Shown in pieces: positions 33,891 to 43,259 of a stretch of DNA of 64,000 nucleotides (the stretch's first letter is position 1; the number at the start of each line of letters is the position of its first letter). The notes below the pieces were generated by a model that worked only from the letters and a program-made list of their open reading frames with translations, made no database searches and was not told the DNA's origin. This DNA comes from UBA3478 sp964217345 (lineage in GTDB: Bacteria > Bacteroidota > Bacteroidia > Flavobacteriales > Flavobacteriaceae). The DNA lies in the NCBI GenBank assembly GCA_964217345.1, contig CAXPJI010000032.1, positions 1 to 64,000 of the forward strand, given 5' to 3'. The position numbers and the translations under genes were made by a program.

Positions 33891-35179
33891 AATGTCTTTA
33901 TAAGTTTTACATATTGCTCGGCAGCAAAAGAACGGCTAAACTCAGAAATGTCGTTGTTTAAAATCATACTCTCATTTGAAAGGTACCGAGAAAATATTAG
34001 GTCTAGGTACGAACCTACGGCTAGCTTACTATCAGAAGTAACTAAATGTAGGTTTTGAGAATCTAAAATTTTCTGAACATCCCAATTTTCAGGGCCAATA
34101 GCCAAAATAGGTCTTCTAGCTTTTAGGTAATTAAATAATTTTCCGGGAATCGCGTAATTATATCCAGAAACTGAAGATTCAAGAAGTAGCAAACAGGCTG
34201 CCTTTCTCTCTAACTGCTCGCAATATTCTTTGGTTTGATAACCTAAAAACTCTACGTAGGGCTCTAGGCCTAGATTAATCAGAGTATGCCTGACTTCCTT
34301 AGAAACCTCTCCTACTAGAAAGATTTTCAAATGAGCCCTCCAATCTTTACTAGTCTTAATCCTTTCACTTATCGTCTGCCAAAGATTTACTGAATTACGA
34401 TGAGCAAAAAGTGATCCTGAATGAACCAAATAGAATCCTTCAGGAGCACTATTATTTTCGATGAGACTTCCATCATATCCATTAGTGATGCATTTAATCT
34501 TTTCGCCGTATTCTTTGTATCGTTCTGATAAATGTTTAGTTAACGAAAAGCTAGTAGTTACAATGGCATCACTTTGGCTAATAATCGATTTTTCAAGACG
34601 TTGATGTTTGCTCTTAGTGTTTTCAGTTAAAGAGAGTAATTGTAGATATCCCAGGTCTGCAATAGGATCTCGCAAGTCTGAAATCCATTTTATGTGTTCA
34701 AAGAATTCCTTTAATCTTAAACCTACCAAATGTACACTATGAGGAGGGCCGGTAGTAATAAGAGTCATTGGACCCTCTACCTCTTTTTTTAGGTATTGGA
34801 TGACCGCCTTGCTCCAAAATAGACGAGCATCAGGAAAAAAGTAATTGGCTCTTGACCAAAATGCCAATTTCTTTATCCAGGAACTATTTTCATTAGAGAT
34901 TAAACCCTTTGAAAAATTTTTCGATTTACCCAATGAAAGTCGATTGATCCATCGCAAAGGCTCTATCGACCGAACTTTTACCACCTTAATTTGGTTTGAA
35001 ATAGAAGCAGATAAACCTTCATCTATTTGTGGGTAAAAAGGTGTCTCAGGGATAATAACTGTCAAATCCATCCCCAAATCTTGAATCCGATGGGCTAGCG
35101 AAAGCCATCGTTGAACACCAGGACCTCCAGACGGTGGCCAGTAATAAGAAATCAGGATAATTTTATTCAGCCTTTCCAC
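33887..35179 (-). CDS. Glycosyltransferase (GT4-like)
   Basis: A 430-residue GT-B-fold glycosyltransferase. The N-terminal domain starts KIILISYYWPPSGGPGVQRW, typical of WbuB-like GT4 enzymes, and continues with LRDPIADLG; the C-terminal domain has LVHSGSLFAHRNSVNLW and the donor-binding region FLGYQTKEYCEQLERKAAC. Donor and acceptor cannot be inferred. The start is GTG at 35179, overlapping the YfhO-like stop by 17 nt, since no ATG precedes the conserved N-terminus. Part of the three-gene surface-glycan run. Confidence 0.87.
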   Translation of the reverse strand: MERLNKIILISYYWPPSGGPGVQRWLSLAHRIQDLGMDLTVIIPETPFYPQIDEGLSASISNQIKVVKVRSIEPLRWINRLSLGKSKNFSKGLISNENSSWIKKLAFWSRANYFFPDARLFWSKAVIQYLKKEVEGPMTLITTGPPHSVHLVGLRLKEFFEHIKWISDLRDPIADLGYLQLLSLTENTKSKHQRLEKSIISQSDAIVTTSFSLTKHLSERYKEYGEKIKCITNGYDGSLIENNSAPEGFYLVHSGSLFAHRNSVNLWQTISERIKTSKDWRAHLKIFLVGEVSKEVRHTLINLGLEPYVEFLGYQTKEYCEQLERKAACLLLLESSVSGYNYAIPGKLFNYLKARRPILAIGPENWDVQKILDSQNLHLVTSDSKLAVGSYLDLIFSRYLSNESMILNNDISEFSRSFAAEQYVKLIKTL

Positions 35180-37580
35180 GATATACTATAAAAGCAACTA
35201 ATATTAGAACCAGAAGTCCAATTTGAGCAATGATTCGAACCCAAAAGGTTTGTGAAACAATCTTTGGCTCAAAACTTAAGGTTATTTCTCCTTCACCTTC
35301 AGGAAGCATCGCGCCCATGAAGGAATAATTCGTTCTATATATTTTAAGAGATTCGCCCCTGTTAGTTCTTAATACCCAATCCTCAGGGCTAGGTGAATAG
35401 TACCATTCTGAAAATACCACAAATGCCGGTGATTCTAATTGGTATCTATAACTAATTTGGTTCTCTTTAAACGAACTAACTTCTATGAATTCAAGTTCAC
35501 TAAGCATACGATTCTCCTCATAATCGAATGAGAAGGGCTCATTGATTTCTATCGATTCTGACTGACTAATTAGTGGTAAATTCAAAAAGCTTTCTTTTAA
35601 AGAAGGTTGAAAGCCAATGGACTTAGCCAACCAAATGGGTCCTTTTGAACTCGGATAGGCAGACGCTATTCTATTACCCTCCTCGTCGTTACTTATCAAA
35701 TACTTAATATTTAATAAGTCTAATACTTCGTAGTTTTCGTTTGCGATGTGATAATCAAAGATTTGACTAATATAAGCGGGCTTCGCTGCATGATATCCGC
35801 CAATAGATCGATGGTGATATGCAGTAGTTGCACCGTTTAGCCCTTCATTAAGATTAAACACTCTGTAGTAAGTATTATCTGATTGAATATTTTTATCCGC
35901 ATCAGTCAAAGGTATTGGGTTTTGAAATTCCCGCTTTGATTGAAAATGATCCGCTGAAGTATACCGATAAGCCACTCCACCTAAATCGAGTAATACTGCA
36001 CCTAAAACCAAATAAATAAGCACTTCTTTTAATCGTTTTGAATAAAGGTAGAGAACCGTACAAACGACTAAAATGATAAGGAAAGAACGAAGTGAATCTT
36101 TTAAAGCAAGTGCGGTTCGATCCGATCGTAAAGCATCCATAAATTCTGGACCATAGGCACTTTCGTAATTGATATCATTTACTCCTGAAAAACCGAGTGT
36201 AAATGGCAGTAGTGTACCCACACCAATAATGATAAGACTGATCATTAAGGCCCTGGTCAACGATTGGGTACTTGGAGATAACAACCACCTTCTTAACCCC
36301 AAAACGGCAATAATCGGTACCGAAAAAGAAAGTATCACCTGAATTGAGGAAACTGCTCTAAACTTATTGTAGAGCGGAAAATAATCGACAAATAAATGGC
36401 TTAGAAAACTAAAGTTCTTTCCGAACGAGAGAAACAATGCCATTATCATGGAAAAATACAGCCATTTGTAATCTTTAAATGATAAGGTAATCAGACCTAA
36501 AACAAAAAGAAACAATACCGAAGCTCCGAGGTAGGCAGGAGCAGCAACGATCGGCTGACTACCAAAATACAGAGGAGCACTACTTGTGAAATTTCCAATT
36601 TCTGCTGGGCCAACATTATACTTCTCTAAAAGTAATTCCAAGTGGCTTCCCTTTGGTAATGGTTCACCATTAGATCCACCGAAAAGTCTTGGAATGAAAA
36701 GATTGAAAGACTCTGCAATCCCATAACTATAGGTAGTAATATACTCAAAGCTCAATCCAGAATTAGTCGATGCCCCCTCTATTGAAATTTCTGGAGTCGA
36801 TCGCGTACTAAATTGGGCGTACTGTCGTGTTGCAAAAATCGTAGAAGCATTTAGAAGCACTGCCCAGAGTATAGATACTATAAAAACTCCTAGCCTTTTT
36901 AAAAACACCACTCCTTCTTTCGCATTAATAGCCTCGTATGCTTTGAAGAGCAGATACACTCCAATAAGCATAAAGAGATAGTAAGTCATTTGATAATGAT
37001 TAGCTACTAATTCTAAAGCCAGTGAAAGGGTTAAAAATAATGTAGGGAGTATAAACTTTCTCGAACGAAACAAGTATAGCAATGAAGCCAGAACTAATGG
37101 AAAATAACCAATGGCATGTGCTTTAGCATTATGACCTACTTCAATAATAATTAGATGGTAGGTAGCTAGTGAAAAGGCTAATGAGCCTAACATTGAAAGT
37201 CTAAAATCTATCTTTAAACTCGATAGTAAGATGTAAAAGGAAATTAAATAGAGAAATAAGTAATCGATCGGTCGAGGTAAAAATCGAATGACACGGTCTA
37301 ATGTTTTTACTCCTTGATAGGCGTATTGAGCACCTAGTTGGTAAGTAGGCATACCGCCGAAAGCATTTTGGGTGTAATACGACTCCTCTCCTGCCGTTCT
37401 TAATTCATTTCGCAAATGCGCCATTCCGTTATACTGAATAATATCAGATTGTTCGAGGACTTTTCCTTGTAAGGCGGGGTAATAAAAAACACAGGAAATA
37501 ATCAGAAAGGAAAGAAGCGCTATTCCATGGGTTTTAAAAAAAGTTGACATTTTAAAGGTGGTTGTAGATTCGATTGCCAT
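35163..37580 (-). CDS. YfhO-family integral membrane protein
   Basis: An 805-residue membrane protein with at least ten hydrophobic segments in residues 12-550, then a soluble extracytoplasmic domain (about 560-770) and a final membrane segment. The block TYSYGIAESFNLFIPRLFGG is typical of YfhO-like GT-C-fold proteins, which are thought to glycosylate cell-wall or surface polymers using lipid-linked sugars. ATG at 37580; a second in-frame ATG at 37550 would remove ten residues. It is first of the YfhO-GT-flippase run, diverging from the GNAT-like gene by 32 nt. Confidence 0.85.
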   Translation of the reverse strand: MAIESTTTFKMSTFFKTHGIALLSFLIISCVFYYPALQGKVLEQSDIIQYNGMAHLRNELRTAGEESYYTQNAFGGMPTYQLGAQYAYQGVKTLDRVIRFLPRPIDYLFLYLISFYILLSSLKIDFRLSMLGSLAFSLATYHLIIIEVGHNAKAHAIGYFPLVLASLLYLFRSRKFILPTLFLTLSLALELVANHYQMTYYLFMLIGVYLLFKAYEAINAKEGVVFLKRLGVFIVSILWAVLLNASTIFATRQYAQFSTRSTPEISIEGASTNSGLSFEYITTYSYGIAESFNLFIPRLFGGSNGEPLPKGSHLELLLEKYNVGPAEIGNFTSSAPLYFGSQPIVAAPAYLGASVLFLFVLGLITLSFKDYKWLYFSMIMALFLSFGKNFSFLSHLFVDYFPLYNKFRAVSSIQVILSFSVPIIAVLGLRRWLLSPSTQSLTRALMISLIIIGVGTLLPFTLGFSGVNDINYESAYGPEFMDALRSDRTALALKDSLRSFLIILVVCTVLYLYSKRLKEVLIYLVLGAVLLDLGGVAYRYTSADHFQSKREFQNPIPLTDADKNIQSDNTYYRVFNLNEGLNGATTAYHHRSIGGYHAAKPAYISQIFDYHIANENYEVLDLLNIKYLISNDEEGNRIASAYPSSKGPIWLAKSIGFQPSLKESFLNLPLISQSESIEINEPFSFDYEENRMLSELEFIEVSSFKENQISYRYQLESPAFVVFSEWYYSPSPEDWVLRTNRGESLKIYRTNYSFMGAMLPEGEGEITLSFEPKIVSQTFWVRIIAQIGLLVLILVAFIVYRGKAE

Positions 37581-37612
37581 GAATTACGTTGAATTTAAGC
37601 TAATTTAGGGCT

Positions 37613-38734
37613 ATGATTACGATCAAAGAATTAAAGACACAAAAAGAACTCGTCGATTTTGTAAAGTTTCCCTTTAAACTCTATAAAAATACTCCTTATT
37701 GGATTCCTCCAATCATCAGTGACGAGGTGAGTAGTTTCGACAAAACTCTTAACCCTGTTTTTGAGCACGCCGATGCACGCTTTTTCGTCGCTTTAAAGGG
37801 GAATGAAATTGTCGGACGTATTGCAGCTATTATCAACCATGTAGAAGTAAACCAGCAAGGCCTTAAAAAGATGAGATTCGGATGGTTTGATTTTATAAAC
37901 AATCTTGAGGTATCTAAGGCATTGCTTGATAAAGTAAATGAGATAGGGAAAGAGAATCAATTGGAGTTCATGGAAGGTCCTGTAGGTTTCTCCAACCTAG
38001 ATAAGGTCGGAGTCATGACCGAAGGTTTTGAAAATATGGGTACCATGATCACTTGGTATAATCATGCCTACTATATTGATCATTACAAGGCTTATGGATT
38101 AGAAAAGGAAAAGGGATACATAGAAAGTGAATTCCCTTCAGAAAATGCAGACCCGAAGTTCTATGCTGGTTTCAGTGAGGTTATACAAAAGAGATATAAT
38201 CTTCGTCCTGTAAATTTCAAGCGTACTAAGGATTTAATGCCGAAGGTGGATCAAATGTTTGATCTCTTTAATAAAAGTTATAGCAAGTTATCTTCTTTCG
38301 TGCCCATATCTGAACGACAAAAAAAGTTCTTTAAAGAAAAGTACATTTCATTTATCAACCCTGAGTATATCAAATTTGTGGTTGACGAAAAAGATAAAAT
38401 TGTTGCATTTGCTATTGTTATGCCATCTTTCGCAAAAGCTCTAAAAAAGGCAAATGGAAAATTATTTCCCTTTGGGTTCATCCACCTGTTATGGGCAAAG
38501 TACTTTTCAAAGGATGTTACCTTTTATCTGATTGGGATTACTCCAGAATATCAATCAAAAGGGGTTACCTCTATTCTATTCACTGAATTTAAACGTGAAT
38601 TTGACAAAAGAGGTATCCAGATGTGTCATCGAACACCAGAATTAGAAGACAATCATGCGATCCATCGTTTGTGGGTTAATTTCAATACTACCACCACCCA
38701 AAAACGACAAACGATGAAAAAAATGTTGACATAA
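37613..38734 (+). CDS. GNAT-fold N-acetyltransferase-like protein
   Basis: 373 residues. The N-terminal part (PFKLYKNTPYWIPPI, ARFFVALKGNEIVGRIAAI) and the C-terminal part (TFYLIGITPEYQSKGVTSIL, then CHRTPELEDNHAIHRLWVNF) suggest two GNAT-like halves; the ITPEYQSKGVTS stretch is where acyl-CoA would bind. Proteins of this shape occur widely in Bacteroidota; the acceptor is unknown. ATG at 37613. The stop is embedded in a strong bidirectional terminator, so this is a single-gene transcript. Confidence 0.82.
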   Translation: MITIKELKTQKELVDFVKFPFKLYKNTPYWIPPIISDEVSSFDKTLNPVFEHADARFFVALKGNEIVGRIAAIINHVEVNQQGLKKMRFGWFDFINNLEVSKALLDKVNEIGKENQLEFMEGPVGFSNLDKVGVMTEGFENMGTMITWYNHAYYIDHYKAYGLEKEKGYIESEFPSENADPKFYAGFSEVIQKRYNLRPVNFKRTKDLMPKVDQMFDLFNKSYSKLSSFVPISERQKKFFKEKYISFINPEYIKFVVDEKDKIVAFAIVMPSFAKALKKANGKLFPFGFIHLLWAKYFSKDVTFYLIGITPEYQSKGVTSILFTEFKREFDKRGIQMCHRTPELEDNHAIHRLWVNFNTTTTQKRQTMKKMLT

Positions 38735-38762
38735 AAAAGGAGGCTTTTAGCCTCCTTTTTTT
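38733..38762. terminator. Bidirectional intrinsic terminator
   Basis: Arms at 38733-38744 and 38750-38761 pair perfectly over 12 bp (core GGAGGC/GCCTCC) with a 5-nt loop, flanked by A6 and T7. It serves both the GNAT-like gene and the convergent CapB-like gene. The first arm starts within the TAA stop. Confidence 0.9.
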
Positions 38763-38780
38763 ATCACTGATATTACTCAG

Positions 38781-40040
38781 TTATTCATTCATTGCAGCAC
38801 TGACAGCTGCTGAAAGTCTTTTGTAGGTTCCATTCTCTAGTCTTTCACGTATTGCTGAGAAAGCTTCTAAAGTAGTTGCTACATCCTCAAGGGTATGGGT
38901 AGCAGTAGGAATCATTCTAAGTAGTATAAGGCCTTTTGGAATTACCGGGTATACTACTATAGAACAGAAAATACCATGGTTTTCACGTAAATCCTTAACA
39001 AGTGCCATTGCCTCGGGGATACTTCCGTTTAGGTAAACCGGAGTAACACAGCTTGATGTGGTTCCAATATCAAAACCTCTTTCTTTTAATCCACTTTGTA
39101 AGGCGTTTACATTTTCCCAAAGTTTTGCTTTCAACTCTGGACGAGAACGAAGCATATCTAAGCGCTTAAGAGCTCCTTTTACGTAAATCATCGGTAATGA
39201 TTTAGCAAACATCTGAGATCTAAGATTGTATTTTAAGTAATCGATAATTTCTTGATCTGCAGCCAGAAATGCTCCGATACCTGCAAGTGATTTAGCAAAG
39301 GTTGCAAAGTAAACGTCAATATCGTCTTGAACTCCTTGCTCCTCACCAGCGCCAGCACCTGTCGCACCTAAAGTACCAAAACCGTGTGCGTCGTCTACTA
39401 GAAGTCTAAATTTGAATTTCTTTTTCAACTCAACGATTTCTTTCAGTTTTCCTTGCTCACCACGCATACCAAAAACTCCCTCAGAAATTACGAGAATACC
39501 TCCATTCTGTTGTTCAGCAAGCTTAGTAGCTCTCTCCAAGTTCTTCTCTAGGCTTTCAATATCATTGTGTTGAAAGGTGAAACGCTTACCTATATGAAGG
39601 CGAACACCATCAATAATACATGCGTGACAGTCTACGTCATAAACGATAATATCGTCCTTAGACACTAAAGCATCAATAGCAGACATAATACCCTGATAAC
39701 CGAAGTTCAGTAAGTAAGCTGCCTCTTTATTTACAAAAGCCGCAAGTTCGTTTTGAAGTTGCTCGTGAAAATCAGTATGACCACTCATCATACGAGCTCC
39801 CATTGGGTAAGCCGCTCCGTAGGTAGCAGCAGCTTCAGCATCTACGGCCTTAACTTCAGCTAAGTTAGCTAGTCCTAAATAGTCATTGATACTCCAAGTA
39901 AGTACTTCTTTTCCTTGAAATTTCATTCGATTCGAAATAGGGCCTTCTAATTTTGGAAATACAAAGTATCCTTCTGCATGTGATGCCCACTTTCCTAATG
40001 GACCCTTATTCTCGATAATTCGATCAAATAAATCTCTCAT
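38781..40040 (-). CDS. Alpha-oxoamine synthase family, probable cysteate fatty-acyltransferase (CapB-like)
   Basis: A 419-residue PLP enzyme of the alpha-oxoamine synthase family (relatives: serine palmitoyltransferase, AONS, KBL). The PLP lysine is Lys250 in FATFAKSLAGIG, and Asp217/His219 lie in LVDDAHGFGTLG; Ser86-Gly-His follow the family pattern. These enzymes condense an amino acid with an acyl thioester and release CO2. The neighbour, 65 nt upstream on the same strand, is a CBS-like lyase resembling CapA, so the best guess is condensation of cysteate with a branched acyl group to make the capnine backbone. Serine palmitoyltransferase-like activity is the alternative. ATG at 40040, with its own -7 box. 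Confidence 0.8.
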   Translation of the reverse strand: MRDLFDRIIENKGPLGKWASHAEGYFVFPKLEGPISNRMKFQGKEVLTWSINDYLGLANLAEVKAVDAEAAATYGAAYPMGARMMSGHTDFHEQLQNELAAFVNKEAAYLLNFGYQGIMSAIDALVSKDDIIVYDVDCHACIIDGVRLHIGKRFTFQHNDIESLEKNLERATKLAEQQNGGILVISEGVFGMRGEQGKLKEIVELKKKFKFRLLVDDAHGFGTLGATGAGAGEEQGVQDDIDVYFATFAKSLAGIGAFLAADQEIIDYLKYNLRSQMFAKSLPMIYVKGALKRLDMLRSRPELKAKLWENVNALQSGLKERGFDIGTTSSCVTPVYLNGSIPEAMALVKDLRENHGIFCSIVVYPVIPKGLILLRMIPTATHTLEDVATTLEAFSAIRERLENGTYKRLSAAVSAAMNE

Positions 40041-40068
40041 ATATCTATAACGTTATGAAAATATTGGG

Positions 40069-40076
40069 CAAAAGTA
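40069..40076 (-). promoter_or_regulatory. -7 box (TACTTTTG) for the CapB-like gene
   Basis: Exact TAnnTTTG on the minus strand, 28 nt before the ATG at 40040. No -33 TTG at the normal distance. It suggests the gene can be transcribed without its CapA-like neighbour. Confidence 0.4.
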
Positions 40077-40105
40077 AGATTTAAACAATTACCCTAGGAA
40101 TTTTA

Positions 40106-41221
40106 CTATGAATTTGTGATGGCCGATTTTTCTGAGGTCTGTACTAATTCTTCAGCCTCAATAAAACCATGTTCAGTCATCCATTTTTCGCTGTAAATTT
40201 TGCTCAAATAGCGCGATCCGTGGTCAGGTAGAATAATGACTACCACACTATTTTCGTCAAATATATTTTGATCATTATACAGCTCAGTAGCACGTAGTGC
40301 CGCACCTGATGTGTAGCCAGCAAAAATACCTTCAGTTCGAGCAAGATTTCTAGCAGCTAGGGCGGCATCTTTATCGGTAACCTTGATAAAGGTGTCTATA
40401 ACACTAAAGTCAGTGGCGCTAGGAATTAAATTCTTACCAAGTCCTTCAATACGGTATGGATGAATCTCATTTTCATCAAACTTTCCGGTTTCATGATATT
40501 TCTTAATCACTGATCCGTAGGCATCTACCCCTAAAATCTGAATATTCGGATTTTGTTCTTTAAGATACCTGGCAGTTCCAGAAATTGTACCACCTGTACC
40601 GCTACATGCAACTAGATGTGTGATTCTACCTGCAGTCTGCTCCCAAATCTCAGGTCCTGTGGTCTTATAATGTGCCTCCGTATTCAGTTCATTGAAGTAC
40701 TGATTGATATATATCGAATTCGGCGTTTCAGCGTGGATTCTTTTCGCCACTTCGTAGTAAGATCGAGGATCGTCGGCTGCCACATGTGCAGGGCAAACAT
40801 GTACCTCTGCTCCCATGGCTTTTAAACCATCAATTTTATCCTGTGAAGATTTCGAACTTACTGCTAGGATACATTTGTACCCTTTAACCATACTTGCCAT
40901 GGCTAAACTAAAACCAGTATTTCCCGAGGTGGTTTCTACAATGGTACTACCTGGCTTTATCAATCCTTTAGCTTCGGCATTTTCAATGATGGATAATGCG
41001 ATTCGATCTTTAGAAGATTGTCCCGGATTAAACCACTCCAATTTAGCGTAAAATTGACCCGAATAGTTTGCAGTGACTTTCTGAAGCTTAACAAGCGGTG
41101 TGTTACCTACTAAGTCTAAGATTGACTCAGATGCCTGAACGCTTTTATTCTTTTTAAAAAATGAGAACAAATTCAAAAATTTATGACAAAGATAATTAAA
41201 CTCTACAAAGTGAGGGATCAC
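40106..41221 (-). CDS. Cystathionine-beta-synthase-like PLP lyase, probable cysteate synthase (CapA-like)
   Basis: A fold-type II PLP enzyme of about 350-371 residues, without CBS domains. The PLP lysine is Lys71 in FNPGQSSKDRIAL (classical enzymes read PGGSVKDR); the phosphate loop TSGNTGFS, CSGTGGTISGTA and the C-terminal YTSGAALRA are present. CapA of Capnocytophaga makes cysteate from O-phosphoserine and sulfite and is described as CBS-related; the PGQSSKDR variation and the CapB-like neighbour favour that role, but cysteine synthase activity is possible. The start is uncertain: GTG at 41221 (overlapping the upstream gene by 26 nt) or TTG at 41176 or 41170, just after a -7 box. No ATG is available. 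Confidence 0.8.
   Translation of the reverse strand: MIPHFVEFNYLCHKFLNLFSFFKKNKSVQASESILDLVGNTPLVKLQKVTANYSGQFYAKLEWFNPGQSSKDRIALSIIENAEAKGLIKPGSTIVETTSGNTGFSLAMASMVKGYKCILAVSSKSSQDKIDGLKAMGAEVHVCPAHVAADDPRSYYEVAKRIHAETPNSIYINQYFNELNTEAHYKTTGPEIWEQTAGRITHLVACSGTGGTISGTARYLKEQNPNIQILGVDAYGSVIKKYHETGKFDENEIHPYRIEGLGKNLIPSATDFSVIDTFIKVTDKDAALAARNLARTEGIFAGYTSGAALRATELYNDQNIFDENSVVVIILPDHGSRYLSKIYSEKWMTEHGFIEAEELVQTSEKSAITNS
41187..41194 (-). promoter_or_regulatory. -7 box (TATCTTTG) for the CapA-like gene
   Basis: Exact TAnnTTTG on the minus strand. If active, transcription starts near 41181, so translation would begin at the TTG at 41176 or 41170 rather than the GTG at 41221. The nearest TTTG upstream is 26 nt away, slightly too far for a -33 element. 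Confidence 0.35.
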
Positions 41222-43256
41222 AAAGGTTTAAGATGAAAGCATATTCCTTAGCGAGTTCTTTTAATTGCTCAAATCGACCCGAAGCTCCACCGTGACCCGT
41301 TTCTAAGTTGGTATCTAAGTAAATCTTATGATCGGCTAGTTGGCATTCACGAAGCTTTGCAACCCATTTCGCTGGCTCCCAATACTGTACCTGCGAGTCG
41401 TGAAAACCAGTAGATACGTAGATATTGGGATATTTTTGTGGCTGAACATTGTCATAAGGAGAATAGGACAGCATTATTTCGTAGTAGTTAGGATCGTTAG
41501 GATTTCCCCATTCATCGTATTCACCCGTGGTTAATGGAATATCCTCATCTAGCATCGTGGTTACTACATCTACAAAAGGAACCGCGGCAATTACCCCATG
41601 ATACAATTCTGGGTCGCTGTTGATTACTGCACCAACCAAAAGTCCACCAGCCGAGCCTCCCATAGCATATAAACGATCTTCTTTGGCAATGCCCAAAGAA
41701 ACAAGACCCTTTGAAGCGTCAACAAAGTCATTAAACGTGTTACTCTTTAATTCTAGCTTACCGGTCTCGTACCACTCTCGACCAAGGTATTCTCCACCAC
41801 GAATGTGAGCTATCGCAAATACAAAACCTCTATTGAGTAAAGAGAGTCTTGTAGAAGAAAAATAAGGATCGATGGTGTGTCCATAAGAACCATATCCGTA
41901 TATGAGCGTTGGTGCATTCTTCGGAGTGTCTTTGTGTTTTACCAATGATACAGGTACTGAAACACCATCCCTAGCCGTTATCCAAACTCGCTCAGAGATA
42001 TAATCTAAAGAAGAATACCCTCCTAATACTTCTTGCTGTTTGAGTAATCGAGTTTCGCGGGTTTCCATATCTATTTCATAGACACTCCCCGGGCGCGTCA
42101 TTGAATTGTAATAATAACGAAGTTTAGTCGTTTTAAACTCAGGATTTTCATGAATATCGCAAACATAGGTCTCTCCTTCCATTGCAACCGTATAGAAGGA
42201 ATGATCCTCCCAATGATAAATCTGCAAAGAAGTCAATCCTCTTTTTCGCTCGGATAGGACATAAAATTTTTCAAAAAACTCAACATCTTCTAAAAGAATC
42301 TCGAGTCGATGTGGAATAAATTCTTCCCAATGGTCACTATCAGTAGCTAATACCGAGGTTTTCATCAATTTAAAGTTGGTGGCTCCATCCTTATTAGTGA
42401 GTAAGTAAAAGTGATCTTGGTAATGGTCAAGGCTATATTCTAAGCCTCGCTCTCTCTTCGAAAAAACACGGAATGGTGCGTTAGGATCATCCGATTTTAT
42501 GAATCGATATTCGGTAGTTAACGTTGAAGACGAGATAATGAAAATGTAATCCTCACTTTTAGGTTTAAAAATTCCAACATTAAAAGTCTCATCATCCTCT
42601 TCAAAAACGAGTTCATCCTCTACTAAGTTCTGTCCTATTTGATGTCGATACACTCGATAACTACGAAGGGTTTGGGGATCCTTCTTTACATAGAAGAAAG
42701 TTTTGTTATCCGAGGCCCAGCAAGCTGTTCCGGTAGTATTTTCGATAACATCATCTAATAATTGACCTGTCTCTAAATTTTTAATTTTTAAGGTATACTG
42801 CCTTCGTGAAACGGTATCCTCAGCATATAAAGCAAGACGGTTATTAGGACTCACCTTCAGTCCTTTAAAATGGTAATACGAGTAAGAAGATGCTAACTCA
42901 TTAACATCGAAAAGTAATTCCCTGCCTTCTCCATTTTCATTTTTAAAACGGGAATAAATCGGATACTCTTTACCTTCTTGATATTCACTTTGATACCAGA
43001 ACCCGTTTTTGAAAAGCGGGAGCGAACGATCGTCCTCCTTAATTCGACTTCTCATCTCCTTGTAAAGAGATTCTCTAAAAGGTTCAAGATGTGCCGTATC
43101 GCTATTAAAATATTCGTTTTCTTTCTTGAGATAGTCCAAAAGCTCGGGATGCTCACGATCACACATCCAGTAAAAAGGGTCTTCCCTTTCGTGACTATGT
43201 TTTACTAATTTTTTGGGGTACTTCGGTGCTTTTGGGGGTGTATAAAGGTGCTCCAC
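41196..43256 (-). CDS. Oligopeptidase B-like S9 serine peptidase
   Basis: A 686-residue prolyl-oligopeptidase-family enzyme: a seven-bladed propeller (about 70-400) and a C-terminal alpha/beta-hydrolase domain. The nucleophile is in MGGSAGGLLVGA, the aspartate in GFHDSQVQYW and the histidine in LETGHGGASGR. The block TTGEYDEWGNPNDP is characteristic of oligopeptidase B, which cleaves after basic residues. No signal peptide is seen. The start is GTG at 43256; the next Met is residue 31, inside the conserved DPFYWM block. It begins 3 nt after the metalloprotease stop. Confidence 0.92.
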   Translation of the reverse strand: MEHLYTPPKAPKYPKKLVKHSHEREDPFYWMCDREHPELLDYLKKENEYFNSDTAHLEPFRESLYKEMRSRIKEDDRSLPLFKNGFWYQSEYQEGKEYPIYSRFKNENGEGRELLFDVNELASSYSYYHFKGLKVSPNNRLALYAEDTVSRRQYTLKIKNLETGQLLDDVIENTTGTACWASDNKTFFYVKKDPQTLRSYRVYRHQIGQNLVEDELVFEEDDETFNVGIFKPKSEDYIFIISSSTLTTEYRFIKSDDPNAPFRVFSKRERGLEYSLDHYQDHFYLLTNKDGATNFKLMKTSVLATDSDHWEEFIPHRLEILLEDVEFFEKFYVLSERKRGLTSLQIYHWEDHSFYTVAMEGETYVCDIHENPEFKTTKLRYYYNSMTRPGSVYEIDMETRETRLLKQQEVLGGYSSLDYISERVWITARDGVSVPVSLVKHKDTPKNAPTLIYGYGSYGHTIDPYFSSTRLSLLNRGFVFAIAHIRGGEYLGREWYETGKLELKSNTFNDFVDASKGLVSLGIAKEDRLYAMGGSAGGLLVGAVINSDPELYHGVIAAVPFVDVVTTMLDEDIPLTTGEYDEWGNPNDPNYYEIMLSYSPYDNVQPQKYPNIYVSTGFHDSQVQYWEPAKWVAKLRECQLADHKIYLDTNLETGHGGASGRFEQLKELAKEYAFILNLCDPSLCRV

Positions 43257-43259
43257 TAA

